Origin: CAZCVI01 sp964502145
GTDB taxonomy: Bacteria > Acidobacteriota > Aminicenantia > UBA2199
Length of the DNA: 64,000 bases
Direction of reading: 5' to 3'
Assembly (NCBI GenBank): GCA_964502145.1
Contig: CAZCVI010000004.1
Location: forward strand, 124,001 to 188,000
The notes under the pieces were generated by a model. That model was not told the DNA's origin and made no database searches. It saw nothing but the letters and a program-made list of their open reading frames with translations. The translations under genes were made by a program, and so were the position numbers. Shown here piece by piece: positions 51,401 to 55,500 of this stretch. The stretch's first letter is position 1, and the number at the start of each line of letters is the position of its first letter.

Positions 51401-52578
51401 TCAGGACCGGGTTTATTATTGTGAATGATGAACCCGCCCAGATCGTGCGAAAAGAGGTGCCGGTTCCACTGAAAGTTATTGATTTATCCCGGTTACCCGC
51501 AACTGAAACACAGCAAAAAATCACCGAGATCTATACACGGGAGGTTTTAACTCCTTTTGATCTGGCAGAAATTCCTCTGTTTAGGGTGATACTATTAAAA
51601 CTACAAGACTCTTTTGGTGGCTTAATCTTCAATATGCACCATATTATCAGTGATGGCTGGTCAATGGAAATACTAAAAAAAGAGTTTTCCCTTTTTTATG
51701 AACGTGTTGAATATAATCCCACGCCTTTAAAAATCCAGTACAAAGATTTTGCCCTATGGAGCAACCAGCAACTCACGCACCGGGAAACCAAGGAAAAAAA
51801 CCATCTTTTCTGGAAAAATAGGTTGGAAAACGGCGTGTCAACCTTGCAGTTACCCTTGGATTACAGTAGAAATGGCAATGAGCGGCAAGGCGCCAACATG
51901 ATTTCCATGCTCGACGAAGCACAAACCCAAAAGCTAAAACAAATCGCACGGGATTATAACACCACGCTTTTTGTGGTCATGTTTTCCCTGTATATTCTTT
52001 TATTGCACTGGTTTTCCGAACAGGAGGAGATAGCCTGCTTTATTGTTAGTGCTGGTCGGAAGCATGAGTCTTTGTTTGAAGTCATTGGCTTTTTTGTCAG
52101 TACTGAATTGTTTAAAATTCAGTTAGACCCCGAAGAACCCTTCAATCATTTCATCAATCGCGTTAATGTCGAGGTACTGGCGATTTTAGAGCACCAGGGT
52201 TATCCCCTGGAACTGGTATTTGCAGAATTAAATATCAAGTATCCCGACATTCCCGTGTCATTTAATATGCTCAATCTGGGCGACACCCCGCAAAAACATG
52301 TGCCCCAAATTGAACCCGATACTATTCCACTGACAAGCAGCACAGATGCGCCTGAAGTCAAATTCGATCTGGAACCTTATATTATTGAGCATAAAAATAA
52401 TATTGAAATCCATTGGGCGTATAAGAAAGAGCTCTATAATGAGTCAACCATTGAATACATGGTCACCACATATACCAATCTGGTAAACTTTTTCATAGCG
52501 GCGCCCCAAAAGAGTTATTTGGATTACTGTGAAGACCAAACAAGAGATACATTTACAAGAAATTTTGACGAAGAATAG
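21451..52578 (+). CDS. Giant ten-module non-ribosomal peptide synthetase, A-T-(C-A-T)x9-C
   Basis: The 10,375-aa protein contains ten adenylation (A), ten carrier (T) and ten condensation (C) domains and no E, MT or TE domain. Phosphopantetheine serines are at 502 (SGDSIR), 1545, 2585, 3615, 4660, 5715, 6745, 7788, 8832 and 9875 (all GGHSLKA). C-domain HHxxxDG motifs begin at 682, 1719, 2768, 3800 (NH instead of HH), 4847, 5889, 6919, 7971, 9006 and 10063. Pocket residues, aligned by eye to GrsA, read: A1 DFFHVLGIN (unknown), A2 DAFWLGGTF (Val), A3 DVQFVAHVV (Pro), A4 DGFFLGVVY (Ile), A5 DAETIGTVC (Lys-like), A6 DVQFVAHAV (Pro), A7 DWWHFGVIV (unknown), A8 DVHFQAHVI (Pro-like), A9 DVCDFGAVD (Arg-like), A10 DLKNIGTDI (unknown), each with the A10 Lys. 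The first A domain starts about 53 residues late and lacks the A1 core. The protein ends in a C domain of a different type, so the next A domain is on the following protein. A2, A4, A5 and A7 carry (PIT)n tracts. Confidence 0.93.
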   Translation: MKHYIALIVGDSPALPIGILGIWKSANCFVPINPTFPKDRVNYIISDCGISIVLTDRENYEQVREMVAQNSLVKHIICIDENFTTENTTRPPMLTATTATAPAYIIYTSGSTGRPKGVPIHHYHLNPLFTWFRDYFGLGSHTRVMQNLSYTFDFGVFELITTLLYGGTLVFVDKKAIGDFRQYSRIINKHGIDTIHSTPVFFNSISTSGENMPYLKIVHLGGERLTGQIVKSIAAKVDAQCYIHNGYGPTETTINCAIFTITGAQGLGLEDSANIPIGKPTALHQLYIVDKQFNAQPIGIAGELCIGGDGVATGYLNNPTLTAEKFRHSLNGIRYNTGDLVKWLPDGNIEFLGRIDLQVKIRGYRIELGEIESSMLKHREITGAVVIDGEQQNGSRYLCAYYVTDSANTFTVSMLKEHLGQELPEYMIPAYFIRMEQLPLTVHGKIDRKALPPPDESTIVTGVEYEAAASDTEKALVKIWQELLVLEHIGINDDFFDISGDSIRVGRCIALIRETLGVELPMRKFFERPYIKALAAEIDKLERHVSAIPRASRERDIPLSFSQERLWFLQTLDTENTAYFVPRVIRVTGNLEALLLERTFTEIIRRHEILRTVFVTKEGVPVQQVLPPYYFNIPVLAVNEEEVEQWVSQEGSNAFNFETGPLLRVTLLKLHETEHLMVLTEHHLIHDGWTQGVLLNEFIRIFTAYTEGRGHDLPELPIQYADYAIWQRGYLQGDRLQRHLDYWQEKLAGLIPVLELPGDRPRPAVMSGQGGLKEFRLSPDLTAQLKEFSRKNGVTLFMAMLAVFKTLLYRYTGEEDLCAGTGLANRSYKEMEDMLGMVINTLPLRTHTSGDVTFMDYLARVKETCLEAYQHQDTPFGKIVEVMGQERSLSYSPIFQVLFSFMDTPTDHLWLPGLALHLEPTHNYSAKFDINLVVVPPQQQQNEGAVAIENDQVLVEWEYNVDIFDAATMNRMIAHYIRLLEAILTIPDTRIGDLPMLAQNEIHHLLYELNNTTTEYPREKSIHQLFMEQSDRTPDHIALLGGKNNGYQLTYAELNTQSNHVAQSLIAQGVLPGDIIAILGDRSPETIIGVLGILKSGAAYLPIDPDYPEERKQYLLSDSSARLILTPITPILPITPILPTTPITPITPAYIIYTSGSTGEPKGVIVTHQNVVRLVQNTNYVEFNPDDCILQTGAMEFDASTFEIWGVLLNGLKLVIVDKETLLTPEKLKVSIQKNKVSTMWMTVSLFNQVLLADSGVFAPLKNLLVGGDVLSPPHIARLRSLYPDLNVINGYGPTENTTFSTTFSIQQEYSINIPIGKPIANSTAYILNKYNHLSPIGVPGELVVGGDGLAMGYLNNPELTAAKFLFLSTSPTSSIKIYKTGDLARWLMDGTIEFLGRIDQQVKIRGFRIELGEIETQLLKHPAIQQVVVVSEMETNRDKFLAAYIVADTVLTDTPLREHLLTTLPEYMIPACFIQLEKIPLTPNGKVDRNALPTPQITKRDNHVAPRNETEATLAEIWQGILNIDPAQAAIGIHDNFFHLGGHSLKASILVGKIHKELKVAIPLTVIFKTPTISGLAGYIQKASAEHYDAINAVESREYYRLSSVQKRLHVLQQMDVMGTGYNIPTALTLEGELDRDKLTRAFLQLIQRHESLRTSFLVIADEPVQRVHSQCEFKLEYYEAKPVDLFLRPFDLSQAPLLRVRLLKEAFARHLLLVDMHHIIADGTSIGIIIAEIMAFYSGGELPPLRIHYKDFALWQKSDRNREALISQEKYWLERFADDIPVLNLPADYPRPLVQSFAGDRFVFELTVDQTHALKTLALRHDVTLYMVLLAVSNIWLAKMSGENDIIIGTPIAARRHEDLQPLIGMFVNTLALRNYPEPGKTIATFLAEIKSSTIDAFQNQDYPFEDLVDHVVKHRDTSRNPLFDAMFVFQNMDIPAIDIPGLRATPFPYVKKTAKFDLNLDGQENNNKLAFSLEYGTKLFKEETVRGFSLYFKNIVTAIIANPDQRIAAIEMIDTQEKQRILEMSNGISGPSDPNATIHGLFAIIARENSDKTALIMENSHLTYGQLHSQTNLLAHVLRHRGVGRNHIVGLMVERSFAMVIGMLAILKAGGAYLAVDPKFPVSRKQFMIEDSHMTLLLTHCEIDVDTAAIVENIPVLDMSDNNSNISPDPAEELPNLNNGADLVYVIFTSGSTGKPKGVMLEHRNLVNLIWFQYQHTCIDFSKVLQFTTISFDVSFQEIFSTLLAGGQLYLIDEDTRNSIPDLFRLIVRHKLKTLFFPMSFLKMMFSYDMDTLLPAGSIAHIVTAGEQVVVEDAFRNYLTGNHIYLHNHYGPSETHVVTTLTLSPAEPIPQFPTIGRPVMNTSIYVLDKEKHVLPIGIAGELVIGGIQVGRGYLGREAETGQKFIADLFRQDGKLYLSGDMARWLANGNIEFLGRMDQQVKIRGIRVEPGEVESQLKKLAVVKDAVVVVKQDAKGEKFLCAYVVLDMAIEWDMATLKNTLSAHLPAYMVPAYLVPIDKIPLTASGKVERRALPEPDLDRGIDYTAPRNRTEQLLVKMWAETLTVEEEKIGIDTNFFQMGGHSLKAIVLISKIHKAFNNKILLTDIFNRPFIRGLAELISGHVKESFVAIEPVETKEYYPLSSAQKRLYFLNQLEVVSIAYNLPIVLEFAEPIDKNRLGKTFNQLIERHESLKTFFQHIADEPVQRIHGALEFAIEDYPFSQIDGSSTKAILGNFVRPFDLSRASLLRVGLVEMAPEKFLLLVDMHHIISDGVSLEVLLHDFAVLYFGQELPALRLQYKDYAAWQNQQKTSAYLHQQGLYWKAEFAGEIPILELPGDFPRPALQSYEGNILKHSINSDITRALKAYAAETDATLYIVLLSIYTIFLAKISGQEDIWIGTPVAGRRHADLEKIIGMFVNTLVLRNYPIAEKKWLDFLNDVKERTLKAFENQEYPYEDIVEQVVVTRDVSRNPLFDTMFTLQTTATQDTEIPGLKLSPYPLENKTSKFDLSLIVVEIDERLELVFEYNTRLFKTETIVRFIAYFMKTLSSIMENKEQTLSDVQILSSAEKNQIIHDFNTTGAEYRVDKTIHHLFMEQANHTPDAIALIGPTASSQITYAQLNRQANSLAERLRAKGVLPQAIVGIMVERSIEMLVGILGILKAGAAYLPIDPHYPEERQQFMLSDSAASILITQQFIQEALRTPITSITPITSITPTDIAYVIYTSGSTGKPKGVLTSHANVIRVVKNTNYIDLTSSDRILQLSNYAFDGSVFDIFGALLNGAALVLISREDVLVVDRLARLIQSAGITVFFITTALFNALVDLEIRCLERIRKVLFGGERISLEHSQKALEYLGKDRIIHVYGPTESTVYATYYFINEIANNVSTIPIGKPIANTTIYILDKMLRPVPIGISGELYIGGAGLARGYLNHPELTRDTFISLSSTPATTLYKSGDLARWLSDGHIEFLGRIDHQVKIRGFRIELGEIEHSLKKLNGMKETVVVVLQENSEDKLICAYFVSEREYNSAVLREQLARELPEYMIPACFVKLDKIPLTPNGKIDRKALPQPELSAGASYTAPRNEIETKLVDIWNDILHVTQNTQISIDDNFFQLGGHSLKATFLISKIHRELNIKIPLTEIFKSQTIRQQAQYIEQYILSSNQQNLQPGSQSFYQGIQAVEKKDYYPQSSSQQRFFILQQLEGIGTSYNIPSILEVDGNLDKKRLAQAVNVVIQRHDILRTSFLLLAEKAVMRVQSHVDFEILDYEGENLDFIRPFDLSVAPLLRMGLIRKNATQHILLFDMNHIISDGTSMAILVKEITAIYSGAENQLPPLKIQYQDFAQWQQERLASGLLRAQEKYWLALLDGELPVLEMPLDFPRPAVQSFAGASLSFEIHGSMKDKINHLSKKSGATLYMVALTALEITLFHYTGQNDIIIGTPIAGRNHSDLEPLIGLLLDTVVMRNHIIADQLVWEFMNTVKSGALAAFENQVYPFREVIKHVEKVPNFSHNPIFDVMLLVQNFEFPSLSIEGLTFTSRPSQFKTAKVDLTLELTEETERIHGALEYCTALFKRETIQRFVKHLLNVIGQIVTVLDNPALKIAEINLLDEAERQRILEEFNTPVAPFPAVRLLHQLLADQAQRTPNAIALIEPKNSNCQLSYAELNNKTNQLANLLLKKGVLPDTIVALTIPRSIEMIIGILSILKSGGAYLPIDPDYPEERIQFILSDSAAPILLTSQLIQEATYPVPIIPITPVTHVTPILPTTPTTPITPTNLAYIIYTSGSTGRPKGVLVEHGNLLAYIHAFERQFTLFPTDTVIQQASFTFDAFVEELYPILLKGGKLAITDKNSIMDMDQLSAFILKHHVTFITASPLMLNELNKADSQFPIRIYISGGDILKGQYINNLLATAQVYNTYGPTESTVCATYYKCESPVPTAVPIGKPITNYHIIILNKIAQLQAIGLAGELCISGPGITRGYLNQPQITQNKFISSSITSTKLYKSGDLARWLVDGNIEFLGRIDFQVKIRGFRIELGEIENILAKHPLITDTVVEVKEDSSGDKHLVAYIVTPEEISPSQCREHLRHCLPDYMIPTYFVQLEKIPRTTSGKVDRKALPAPEITFTGGYVAPRNPSEQALVHIWGEILNIDPSLSPLGIDDNFFLLGGHSLKATSLTSRIHKILQVKIPLGEIFKRPTIRELSAFIAQETGQEFQAIPAVEQKQYYPLSSAQKRLHFLQQLDSNGTGYNITTVLTLEGELDEIQFAAAFKKLLSRHESLRTSFLLIDGEALQVVHPEVPFAFQYYNTMTMTQAEREQYVFATIHQFIQPFDLSQAPLLRVGLIKNNSQNYFLLVDVHHIVADGSSIGIIQKDILAFYTNTPLPPLRIHYKDYSAWQSDKANIDALAIQEDYWLGLYQEEIPVLNLPTDYPRPMMQKFAGDRLTFDLDPEKTLFLNRLAAKQGVTIYMVLLALCNTWLAKLSSQEDIIIGSPIAGRRHDDSQDIVGMFVNTLALRNFPAPGKTFLTFLNELKENTLNAYQNQDYPFETLVTQVAKNRDTSRNPLFDVLFVFQNMDISSATQSGLVMKPLEFENKTAKFDLILEGDELANHLIFSLEYSTTLFLKATAQRFSQYFKNIVAAIQAAPDIKIAHIQLMGEEEKQKILAMSNGPTLPILLHETIQSMFDKIVQAHGDHTALVFGHSNLSYNELNRRAQCLARLLRNQGIGKDTIVGLMVDRSFDMIIGMLGIIKAGAAYLPIDPTFPPQRKQFMIEDSHLSTLLFNFEMDPDTTRITATIPTLDIRDNSIYRDLPLNATENLPDLTHPADLLYVIFTSGSTGKPKGVMLEHANLVNLLKFQYQFTSINFSKVLQFTTMSFDVSFQEIFSTLLYGGQLVLIDEETRNSFPQLFQVIVKHRIKTLFLPMSFLKMMFSQGPDITLPASDIEHIVTAGEQVVVDEFLRHYLKEFHIYLHNHYGPSETHAVTTLTIHPDSDIPQFPSIGKPIANTRIYILDKERQLQPIGIAGELVVGGSQVGRGYLDRQAETEAKFINNIFPGEGTCYCTGDLARWLVNGNIEFLGRIDQQVKIHGIRVEPGEIESHLKSIPHVEDAIIVVKQTANAEKYLCAYVCLTTGTDLDVPTLRNLLSLKLPDHMIPAYFIPIHNIPLTPSGKVDRRALPEPELSSLLDYTAPRNKTEHQLVNIWAETLGLEAEKIGIDDNFFQLGGHSLKAIVLISKIHRQLNTKVPLAEIFKRASIRGLAEFISHNTQERFVSIESVEAKEFYPLSSAQKRLYFLQQMDAAGSTYNISAAWILAGNLDKQGLEQAMVKLIQRHESFRTSFALVAEEPVQLIHPEVRFGIEYFAELHAKDFIRSFDLSLAPLLRVGLVNLEAEKSILLIDMHHIISDGVSMNIIIQDFAALFTSTPLPPLKFQYKDYAAWQNKERESQYLQAQELFWQKEFAMEIPVLDLPIDYSRPPVQSFAGDISPFKLSQTSTSALQTIALQAGATLYMVLLTVFNIFLAKMCNREDIVIGTPIAGRRHDDLEKIIGMFVNTLPLRQFPSGAKTFPALLQEIKERTLSAFENQDYQYEDIVEKVVLTRDASRNPLFDTMFLLQNIDTQPVAIPGLKLTPYPQENKTAKVDLTLICSESQPHLFCSFEYSTTLFKPETILRFIHYFKNVIASILERPTIKVSEIQILSPAEKDQILFHFNHINASYPNNKTIPQLFAEQVNRTPDHIALIGQHHENPFTYAQLNNKSTQLAHYLIQHGLLPESIVAIKIDRSSEMIFAILAILQAGAAYLPIDPNQPEDRIQYILSDSAASLLVTKQFIQEAPITPVTHVTPITPINLAYIIYTSGTTGRPKGVPITHANLSPFLHWGYTHLEIGTKDRVVQNLAYYFDWSVWEIFITLTTGASLYMVTNEIVKNPEASFTFMKENQITVLHATPTQYQHFISGGLCFETLKYLFLGAEKLTLDLLKRSFASVQEECRIFNVYGPTEATIVCAVLEITRDQQNQYDTLKSIPIGSPVGNTILLVLDNYFNLCPMNIAGELYIGGHGLSAGYLNNPDLTHNSFLSLSTTSTSSTPFYKTGDLSRWLPDGTIEYLGRIDHQVKIRGFRIELGEIENQLLTHPNVKETTLIAHEVSGGDQYLCAYIVTKDTDTSPIPSSELREYLSQRLPDYMIPTYFVELTHMPLTPNGKINRRALPVPEAHDFETHVSPRDLIEIKLAEIWRHVLGKAMVNKDIGINDNFFHIGGHSLKASILTGKILKELQIAIPLGEIFKNPTISGLAGYIKKESTVHYRSIPAVETKEYYLLSSVQKRLHVLQQMDLLGTGYNIPVILTLQGSLDVVKFAAAFQALIQRHESLRTSFFILDDEPRQLIHPCCLFNMEYADSVQPDSFIRPFDLTQAPLMRVRLIKETSTRHVLMVDMHHIITDGTSVGIMIAEILALYHGNELPPLRIHYKDFAIWQRGEKNREALAIQEKFWLEQFAEENPVLNLPADYPRPLVQSFAGNAFDFELTVAQTLALKTLALSQDVTLYMLLLAVCHTWLAKLSGDEDIVIGTPIAARRHEELQAMIGMFVNTLVLRNYPTPAKTFTDFLKEIKTRTVNAFQNQDYPFEELVDHVVKNRDTSRNPLFDAMFVFQNIDVSTIEIPGLRAIPYPYEKKTAKFDLNLDGQENGAQLVFNLEYCTKLFKEDTIQRFSRYFKNIIAAIIANPNQRIADIQLMDQTEKESILAIANGLNEPIDLHDTIHGLFEKIALENKDKTALVFGEARLTYDQLNRSTNSLARLLRSRGVGKDHIVGLMVERSFQLVIGLLGILKAGGAYLPIDPKLPSQRKQFMFEDSQMTLLLTNYDIDSALTHIPENIPVLDIRDPHIYLDNKEEPVPNVNTGSDLMYVIFTSGSTGRPKGVMVKHTNMVNLIKFHHQYTNIDCSKVLQFTTISFDVSIHEISATLLAAGALVLIPEETRNNIPELFKCIAKNKIKTLFLPMTFLRAIFGQEEYIRTFPQCVTHIQTAGEQVVVEDNFRNYLQKNHIYLHNHYGPSETHVITTLTLNPWEDIPEFPSIGKPIMNTTIYILDKANHLLPIGVPGELVVGGLQLGRGYLGRDEETAKKFVKNMFADMLPNLGILYRTGDLARWLPNGNIEFFGRLDQQVKIRGIRIEPGEIESHLKRSPFVKDAVVVVKQEVKGDKYLCAYVVLDTVSEGDVSKLGGLLSPHLPDYMVPAYFVSLPQIPLTPSGKVDRRSLPEPDKSSGLDYTPPRTNTEQLLVNIWAETLALEEQTIGIDANFFQLGGHSLKAIVLISKIHRQFDTKIPLMEIFKRPSIRGLAELISGHVKESFIAIPPVECKQYYPLSSAQKRLYFLNQLELASFAYNLPAVMEFTGPVDKNRLAITFKKLIQRHDSLKTFFIMLGEEPVQRIQTEFEFEIEEYTTTQTPPQPTNVIINTFVRPFELSQAPLLRVGLVTRAKENSLLLVDMHHIISDGVSREVLIHDFAILYAGQELPLMRLQYKDYAAWQDQHKESENLLKQCSYWQTEFAGEIPVLDLPIDYPRPTVQSYEGSSVNFDLNREITGKLKAYTTETGTTLYILLLSLYTIFLAKISNQEDIVVGTPIAGRRHADLETIIGMFVNTLALRNYPSAEKQFSDFQNEVRERTLKAFENQDYQYEDLVAKVSVTRDASRNPLFDTMFDLQNTNTQAVEIPGIKMFNHSQEDNTSKFDLSLSAVALDDRLAFNIEYCTKLFNSQTIQRFISYFKNTIAALMDDKNATISSVQIISDQEKNQILYDFNATTTDYPANKTIQQLFSEQAQHSPDHIAIIGEMVGAPSQLTYAELDKKSNQLAHMLITRGVLPETIVAIQTERSIEMIIGLMGILKSGAAYLPIAPDSPAARTQFMLSDSNAALLLTAKIILEATAFAPLAPLAHSHSLAYVIYTSGTTGKPKGVLITQQSVVNRLYFVKNTYSLETHDVILQKTPFTFDVSVCELFRWILPGAQLCLLPTGAENQPELIIDTIAKHEVTTIDFVPSALKVFLEWMTEDQVIYQCHTLRWVFIGAEVVRPELVNAFNHTFNKIKTGQTNVQLINAYGPTEATVDVTYFNCSTTGTVSSVPIGKPMANTRCFILNRTSSLQAIGIPGELYITGDCLAAGYLNNPELTMASFFTLPTISTRLYKTGDLARWLPDGNIEFLGRIDHQVKIRGFRIELEEIETQLLKHPSVKETVVLAKADSQGDTYLCAYIVPRMISANQAPVLNVSALTAYLSQNLQDYMIPAYFVPLAELPLMTSGKINRHLLPDPQFTSANTYTAPRNKIEEQLVTIWTEVLSKDTPIGIDDNFFQLGGHSLKATSLLARIHKLFNVKVPMEEIFKKPTIRGLSDCITNSVGKKYIRIEPVETKEYYPLSSAQKRLYFLQQMDPSGTVYNIFGAWTIEGILDKPRFVQSLAKLIQRHESFRTSFVLFEDQPVQFIHPQVAFTVQYVEASEVHCFIRPFELSSAPLLRVGLVNLETEKQILLIDMHHIVSDGLSMDILIHEFTAMFTDTPLPPLKLQYKDYAGWQNSERESQHLREQEIFWKTEFAGEIPVLELPTDYSRPPVQSFVGDVLSVALDPHITRSLLGIALESGATLYMVMLTLYTIFLAKISNREDIVVGTPIAGRRHNDLEKIIGMFVNTLALRNYPAIEKRCSDFLAEVKERVLNAFENQDYQYEDLVENVGVIRDTSRNPLFDTLFTLQNTDSPIKEIPGLKFIPYSQGNHTSKFDLSLTVAQEAEKLELHFEYNTQLFNPNTIQRFFTYFKNTLTRIIDDKNIKISDIEIISSAEKNHVLYDFNNTSQAYPPYKSIPQLFIEQAQQTPDRIAIFGQKNSGCHLTYAALNNKSTQLAHLLIEKGVLPNTIVAMMVERSIAMIVAILGILKAGGAYLPVDPDYPPDHVRFMLADSQTPLLITTSKFIQTLDFSRQIIDLDSMAPSLNTRDFEFVNDRFDLIYMIYTSGSTGNPKGVMVQKEGFLNLMRWYIEEFNIGPADNNLLIAPVSFDLAQKNLFSPLLTGGCLTLAAPGIPDYQELAEIIYKQDITMINCAPSVFYPLIEWSSETSYTHLQSLRLIILGGEPIRADKLRPWVKSESYHGEIINTYGPTECTDIATYFRIPNLTFHLQKIFPIGTPIPNVKVYVLDKYQHVLPIGIPGELCIGGIGLSRGYYNNLSLTEAKFLNTPCLPEKKVYRTGDLTRWLPDGNIEFLGRIDHQVKIRGFRIELGEIENKLLTHPHIKEAILIANVDSRGDKYLCAYIVIEGETTPPLESSQLRAYLSERLPDYMIPAYFMLLPGLPLTPSGKVNRKALPAPEIKIQDGYVPPSTKIEHHLVEIWSLLLGLKKEKIGIHDNFFELGGHSLKATTMMAKIHKTLDIKIDLAQIFKNPTIRGLAGLIKESVKEKYLAIEPAEERRFYELSYNQKRLWFIQRLAPESSAYNMPGLVMLAQAIDQLKITKTLQRMMARHESFRTGFIIVNDEPAQIVRKEVPVPLKVIDLSRLPATETQQKITEIYTREVLTPFDLAEIPLFRVILLKLQDSFGGLIFNMHHIISDGWSMEILKKEFSLFYERVEYNPTPLKIQYKDFALWSNQQLTHRETKEKNHLFWKNRLENGVSTLQLPLDYSRNGNERQGANMISMLDEAQTQKLKQIARDYNTTLFVVMFSLYILLLHWFSEQEEIACFIVSAGRKHESLFEVIGFFVSTELFKIQLDPEEPFNHFINRVNVEVLAILEHQGYPLELVFAELNIKYPDIPVSFNMLNLGDTPQKHVPQIEPDTIPLTSSTDAPEVKFDLEPYIIEHKNNIEIHWAYKKELYNESTIEYMVTTYTNLVNFFIAAPQKSYLDYCEDQTRDTFTRNFDEE
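24826..24894 (+). repeat. 9-bp minisatellite in A domain 2 (Val)
   Basis: Twenty-three codons built from CCCATAACT/CCCATACTT-type 9-mers encode (T/L)PI repeats between core A2 and core A3. Pro codons are always CCC and always in the same frame. Confidence 0.9.
31057..31101 (+). repeat. 9-bp minisatellite in A domain 4 (Ile)
   Basis: Fifteen codons of the same family (TPITSITPITS), at the same place just before the LAYVIYTSG core. This copy has Ser codons in alternate units, so it looks older or more degenerate. Confidence 0.8.
34171..34254 (+). repeat. 9-bp minisatellite in A domain 5 (Lys-like)
   Basis: Twenty-eight codons, the longest tract, with CCCATAACT, CCCACTACT and the variant CACGTAACT. 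The CACGTAACT variant also appears in the A7 tract, which points to a shared origin or exchange between the two. Confidence 0.9.
40414..40455 (+). repeat. 9-bp minisatellite in A domain 7
   Basis: Fourteen codons beginning CCCATAACTCCCGTTACT and including CACGTAACT, the same order as inside the A5 tract (34186 onward). It is the shortest complete copy. Confidence 0.85.
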
Positions 52579-52590
52579 AGGAAAACAGAG

Positions 52591-55500
52591 ATGCTCATTA
52601 CTAAATTTGAAGAACAAGTGGCCCAAAATCCCCAGGCTATCGCTATAAAAACTCAAAATGACCGGTTCACCTATGAAGAACTAAACCAATATGCCAACCG
52701 GATTGCCCAGCACATCAATGACCAGTGGCACTCTATGGGCAATAATAATATTGACAACCATAACAGAACCATCGGGCTTCTTTTTACCCATGGAGCCCAT
52801 ATGATTGCCGCTTTATTGGGAGTATTAAAAGCCGGTATGGTCTATGTGCCCCTGGCACCGGATTATCCCCAGAATCGCCTCTCCTATATGGTAAAGAATG
52901 CCGAAACCTGGTTGCTCCTCACCGATACCAGTAATGAAGCTAACGCCCAAAATGTGGCCAGGGAAAATAATATTCCCTGTCTCAATAGCGAAAAAATAGA
53001 CCGGGGTGCTGTGGTCGCGAATCCGGTCAGAGAAATAGCCGGGAATAAACTCGCTTATATTATTTACACCTCTGGTTCCACTGGTTTACCCAAGGGTGTG
53101 CCTCAAACCCATGAAAACGTGTGGTATTACACCCGCAATTGGGTGAGGATTTTTTCTATCACCCCTGTGGACCGTTTAACATTGATCTCCTCTTTTTCCC
53201 ATGATGGTGCTGTGCAAGATATATTCGCCACACTTCTCTCCGGGGCTACACTTTATCCATTCAGCCTCAAACGAGATCAAAGTGCCGGTTCCCTTGAGCT
53301 ATCTGAATTCTTGATCCGGGAAAAAATATCCCTGTGGCATTCTGTCCCGTCATTATATCATTATTTTGTCAGCACTCTGACTGGCGCAGAACAATTTCCC
53401 CAGCTTCGGTTTATTGTGTTGGGTGGTGAACCTGTATTGGAATATCATATCACTATGTTTCAAAAACATTTCCCCCATTCTATGCTGGCCAATGTATACG
53501 GGCAATCTGAATCTTCCGTCAGCTCTATATTTTTGGTTCGTCCCGAGGCGCCAGTGGGTAAAGTAGTGATTGGCAAAGCACTGGACCGGACAAAACTATT
53601 TTTGATCAATGACTTGGGCAAAGCGGCCACGCCCCTTAAAACCGGTGAAATCGTGGTGGCGTCCGCGCATATTTCGCCCGGGTATTGGCGGAACGAGGAA
53701 ATCTCTAAAAAGGTGTTTACCCGACACCCGGAATTCGGCTCTCTTTATTGGACCGGGGACCTGGGGCGTTTATTGTTGAATGGGGATATTGAGTTTACTG
53801 GGCGGCGGGATACCCAGATTAAAATCCGTGGCTATCGTATTGAATTGGGAGAGATCGAATCCCTTCTTTTAAAACACCCATATATCAAAGAAGCCGTGGT
53901 GGCTGCTAAAAAAGATGTTGCTGGTGATTGGTTCTTGGTTGCTTATATTATTGTTAAAGAAGTGGCAGTTGTACAAGCGCCCAGAGTTCAGGAATGGCGT
54001 GAATACTTGGCCCAATCATTACCTGATTATATGATTCCTGCTTATTTTGTCCATATGGAGTCTTTCCCTTTAACTACCAGTAATAAAATTGATCGCAAGG
54101 CCCTGCCTGACCCTGAAATTGGCAATCAGCAGGAGTATCTGCCGCCTACGAATGAAACAGAAATAAAATTGACCCGGCTTTGGTCTGACGTTCTCGTCTT
54201 GGCCGAGGATAAAATCGGTATTCAGAGCAATTTTTTTGAACTGGGTGGCCACTCTTTAAAAGCGGCGTCACTCACTTTAAAAATCCATAAAGAATTTAAT
54301 GCGCTTGTCCCCTTGGAAGAAGTTTTTAAAAGGGCGACCATCAAAGAATTGGCTCTATATATTCAGGCCGTTGAAAAAGAGTTGTATCTGACTGTCGCAC
54401 CTGCTGAGAAAAAAGCGTTTTATCCATTATCTTCAGCGCAAAAGCGGTTGTATTTTCTCCAGATGATGGAAGAAACCGGGATCATGTATAATATGTCCCA
54501 GGTGATGGTGCTGGAAGGAACTATTGCAATGGAAAGGCTGCAAGATACCTTTGAAAAGCTAATACAGCGACATGAAAATTTTAGAACTGCCTTTCTTATG
54601 ATCGGTGAGCAATCCGTGCAGAGAATTTATGATCACGTGGCGTTTGCAATCGAATACCAGGATTTGTCTCCCACCCCAAAACCCGGCGAGGTGATCTCCA
54701 GGGAACTGGCGGAAATGTTAATTAAAGACTTCATCCGTCCTTTTGATTTATCTCGTCCGCCCCTGTTACGAGTGGCAGTCGTGCGTTTAACAGCAAATGC
54801 CCATTTTTTTATGGTGGATATGCATCATATTATCTCTGATGGGACCTCTATGGGCGTATTGGTTAAAGAGTTCATGGAACTCTATGAAGCCCGGCCATTA
54901 CCTGTGCTTCGACTTCATTACAAGGATTATGCCGTGTGGGAAACCAGCCACAAGGCGCAAATTGCCAAACAGGAAGCCTACTGGTTAAAGGAATTTGCCG
55001 AAGAAATCCCCCTGTTGGCATTACCCCTTGATTATCCGCGCCCGCCACTTCAGCAATTTGCTGGAAATAGTGTCTATTTCACCGTGGACAGCCCGTATAC
55101 CTTGGCTTTAAAAACCCTGGCATTGCAACAGGGCATGACATTGTACATGGTTTTATTGGCTGTTTACACTATCTTTTTAGCGAAAATCTGCAACCAGGAC
55201 GTTTTTGCCGTGGGCACACCGGTCGCGGGTCGCTCTCATGTAGATTTGGAAAAAATCATCGGCATGTTTGTGAATACTCTGGTTCTGAAAAATAATCCTG
55301 CTGGAGAAAAGAACCTGCTTTTATTCTTGGGCGAGGTAAAAGAAAAAACATTACATGCATTTGCCAACCAGGACTACCAGTATGAAGAACTGGTCGAGCA
55401 GGTGGTGAAAAACAGGGAAACCAGCCGTAACCCGTTGTTTGATACCATGTTTGTCTTGCAAAACCAGGATATTCCGGTGTTAGAAAACCCGGATTTGAAG

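Noticed and set aside
51181..52578. Epimerisation domain at the end of the giant NRPS
   Set aside because: The region follows a normal T domain and has condensation motifs (NMHHIISDGWS, RLWFIQ); typical E-domain motifs are not seen.
52579..52590. Terminator or promoter between the first two NRPS genes
   Set aside because: The gap is 12 bp and contains only a ribosome-binding site; the genes are co-transcribed.
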